DNA of 21,282 bases from a virus: IMG/VR virus record IMGVR_UViG_3300024343_000137, positions 1 through 21,282 of that record. One strand, 5' to 3'. Under the pieces are notes generated by a model. The model was not told the origin of the DNA, made no database searches, and saw only the letters and a list, made by a program, of their open reading frames with translations. Each line of letters opens with the position of its first letter. The stretch's first letter is position 1. Positions 20,756-21,282 of the stretch are shown one piece after another. Position numbers and translations under genes: made by a program.

Positions 20756-21054
20756 AAGACAAGTCAAAACAAATATGGAGCATATACGCTAAAGACATTA
20801 AAGCACTTAAGAACGGTGTTTACAAGTTACTATCTGAGATTTACCTACAGCTAGGACAAAAACCAGAAAACGAAATAGTAGTAATGATGACCAATAGCTT
20901 TACAGACGATTTAGCTACTTCTTACTCTACAATGGAGCTAGAAGAGGTAAAGTTTGCTCTTAACAAATACATAAGGGAAAACGACCCACCAATCTTTGTA
21001 ACATTCCAACGCTTAATAAAGCAATTAGAGACTACAAAAAGACTAAGGCACTAA
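20752..21054 (+). CDS. Unknown protein of the replication region (100 aa)
   Basis: A 100-residue alpha-rich protein: IWSIYAKDIKALKNGVYKLLSEIYLQLG, then ENEIVVMMTNSFTDDLATSYSTMELEEVKFALNKYIRENDPPIFVTFQRLIKQLETTK. The second half resembles small proteins that precede ninG-like genes in flavobacterial phages and may belong with helicase-loading or primosome helpers, but I cannot name the family. It starts in the overlap with the previous gene. An alternative frame is open from 20964 past its stop (see the entry at 21111), so the 3' end of this gene needs checking. Confidence 0.62.
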   Translation: MKDKSKQIWSIYAKDIKALKNGVYKLLSEIYLQLGQKPENEIVVMMTNSFTDDLATSYSTMELEEVKFALNKYIRENDPPIFVTFQRLIKQLETTKRLRH

Positions 21055-21110
21055 GAAAGCAGACGAATCAAATAGAACAATACTCCCTTTACAAGAAACG
21101 AGTGGAAAGT

Positions 21111-21173
21111 ATGGGTAAGGTGTTGAGTAAAAGAGAAATAAAAAAGATAGGTAATGGCGACCACAATAAGTAA
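21111..21173 (+). CDS. Doubtful short reading frame between the 100-aa gene and the NinG-like gene
   Basis: The frame is open from 20964 to TAA at 21171-21173, but its first ATG is at 21111, leaving only 20 codons (MGKVLSKREIKKIGNGDHNK). The 70-codon open stretch has a plausible basic, helical composition (KKTKALRKQTNQIEQYSLYKKRVESMGKV), in the -1 frame relative to the preceding gene. It may be the true C-terminus of that gene reached by a frameshift, or a short separate gene with an odd start. Either would fill the 99-base gap 21055-21153. Confidence 0.3.
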   Translation: MGKVLSKREIKKIGNGDHNK

Positions 21174-21282
21174 ACTAAAGAAAAAGTTAGATTCTTTGTT
21201 TAGTCAATACATTAGACTTAGAAATGCTGACCATTTAGGTAGAGTCAAATGCTTTACTTGTGGAACTGAGAAGCATTGGAAA
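21154..21282 (+). CDS. ninG: NinG/Rap-like recombination protein, N-terminal part (3' end outside window)
   Basis: The first 43 codons of a gene running off the window. It begins MATTISKLKKKLDSLFSQYIRLRNADHLGRVKCFTCGTEKHWK. The pattern LDxLFSxYIRxRxA...G.VkCFTCG...HWK is the opening of the NinG (lambda Rap) family, with a Cys-x-x-Cys pair that begins a metal-binding fold. Lambda Rap is a structure-specific endonuclease acting on recombination joints. The region that would hold the rest of the family motif is not in the window. Its place after the replication genes is usual for ninG. Confidence 0.8.
   Translation, partial: MATTISKLKKKLDSLFSQYIRLRNADHLGRVKCFTCGTEKHWK

Noticed and set aside
1-21282. 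tRNA genes, rRNA, CRISPR arrays, insertion sequences and attachment sites
   Set aside because: I saw no cloverleaf-like sequence, no evenly spaced repeat-spacer array, no transposase and no integrase in the window. A tool search could still find a weak tRNA.

Overview
The window is a contiguous, single-strand (all plus) piece of a tailed double-stranded DNA phage or prophage with HK97-type head genes and a siphovirus-type tail. The host is probably in the Bacteroidota, most likely a flavobacterium. The reasons are very AT-rich DNA, A-rich leaders instead of clear Shine-Dalgarno sites, a promoter of the TTTG/TAnnTTTG type, and protein families (PKD plus BspA/DUF285 repeats, LamG-like fibre proteins) common in that group. 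No integrase, repressor or terminase is visible. The window opens inside the portal gene and closes inside a NinG-like gene, so both ends are cut.

Late region (1-17603). Head genes come first: portal (C-terminal part), prohead protease with an extra N-terminal domain, and major capsid protein followed at once by a hairpin terminator/attenuator. Then come a gp6-like connector and a head-tail adaptor fused to a PKD domain and 25-residue DUF285 repeats. Two tandem paralogous fibre-like genes and a small conserved protein interrupt the usual connector order. The order then resumes with a gp10-like protein, tail terminator, a small protein and the tail tube. A tail assembly chaperone pair follows, and it carries a textbook -1 frameshift signal (GGGAAAC plus hairpin). 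After it come the tape measure, a large tail/baseplate protein, a receptor-binding-like protein, a lysis cassette (small membrane protein, M15 peptidase endolysin, 3TM-type holin) and a calcineurin-like phosphoesterase. A strong intrinsic terminator at 17667-17698 closes the unit.

Boundary (17604-17834). This 231-base gap holds the terminator, two small inverted repeats and a Bacteroidota-type promoter that should drive the next operon.

Replication region (17835-21282). The genes are tightly overlapped: two small membrane proteins, an SSB-like protein ending in DLPF, two unknowns, a free-standing DnaA domain IV-like protein, a conserved unknown, a winged-helix replication initiator/replisome organiser with 15-bp repeats and an AT-rich repeat inside its own gene (candidate origin, as in phage lambda O), three small unknowns and the start of a NinG-like protein.

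The points most worth following are the frameshift signal, the folded leader that buries the chaperone start codon, the adaptor-PKD-DUF285 fusion with its neighbouring fibre cassette, and the candidate origin inside the initiator gene.
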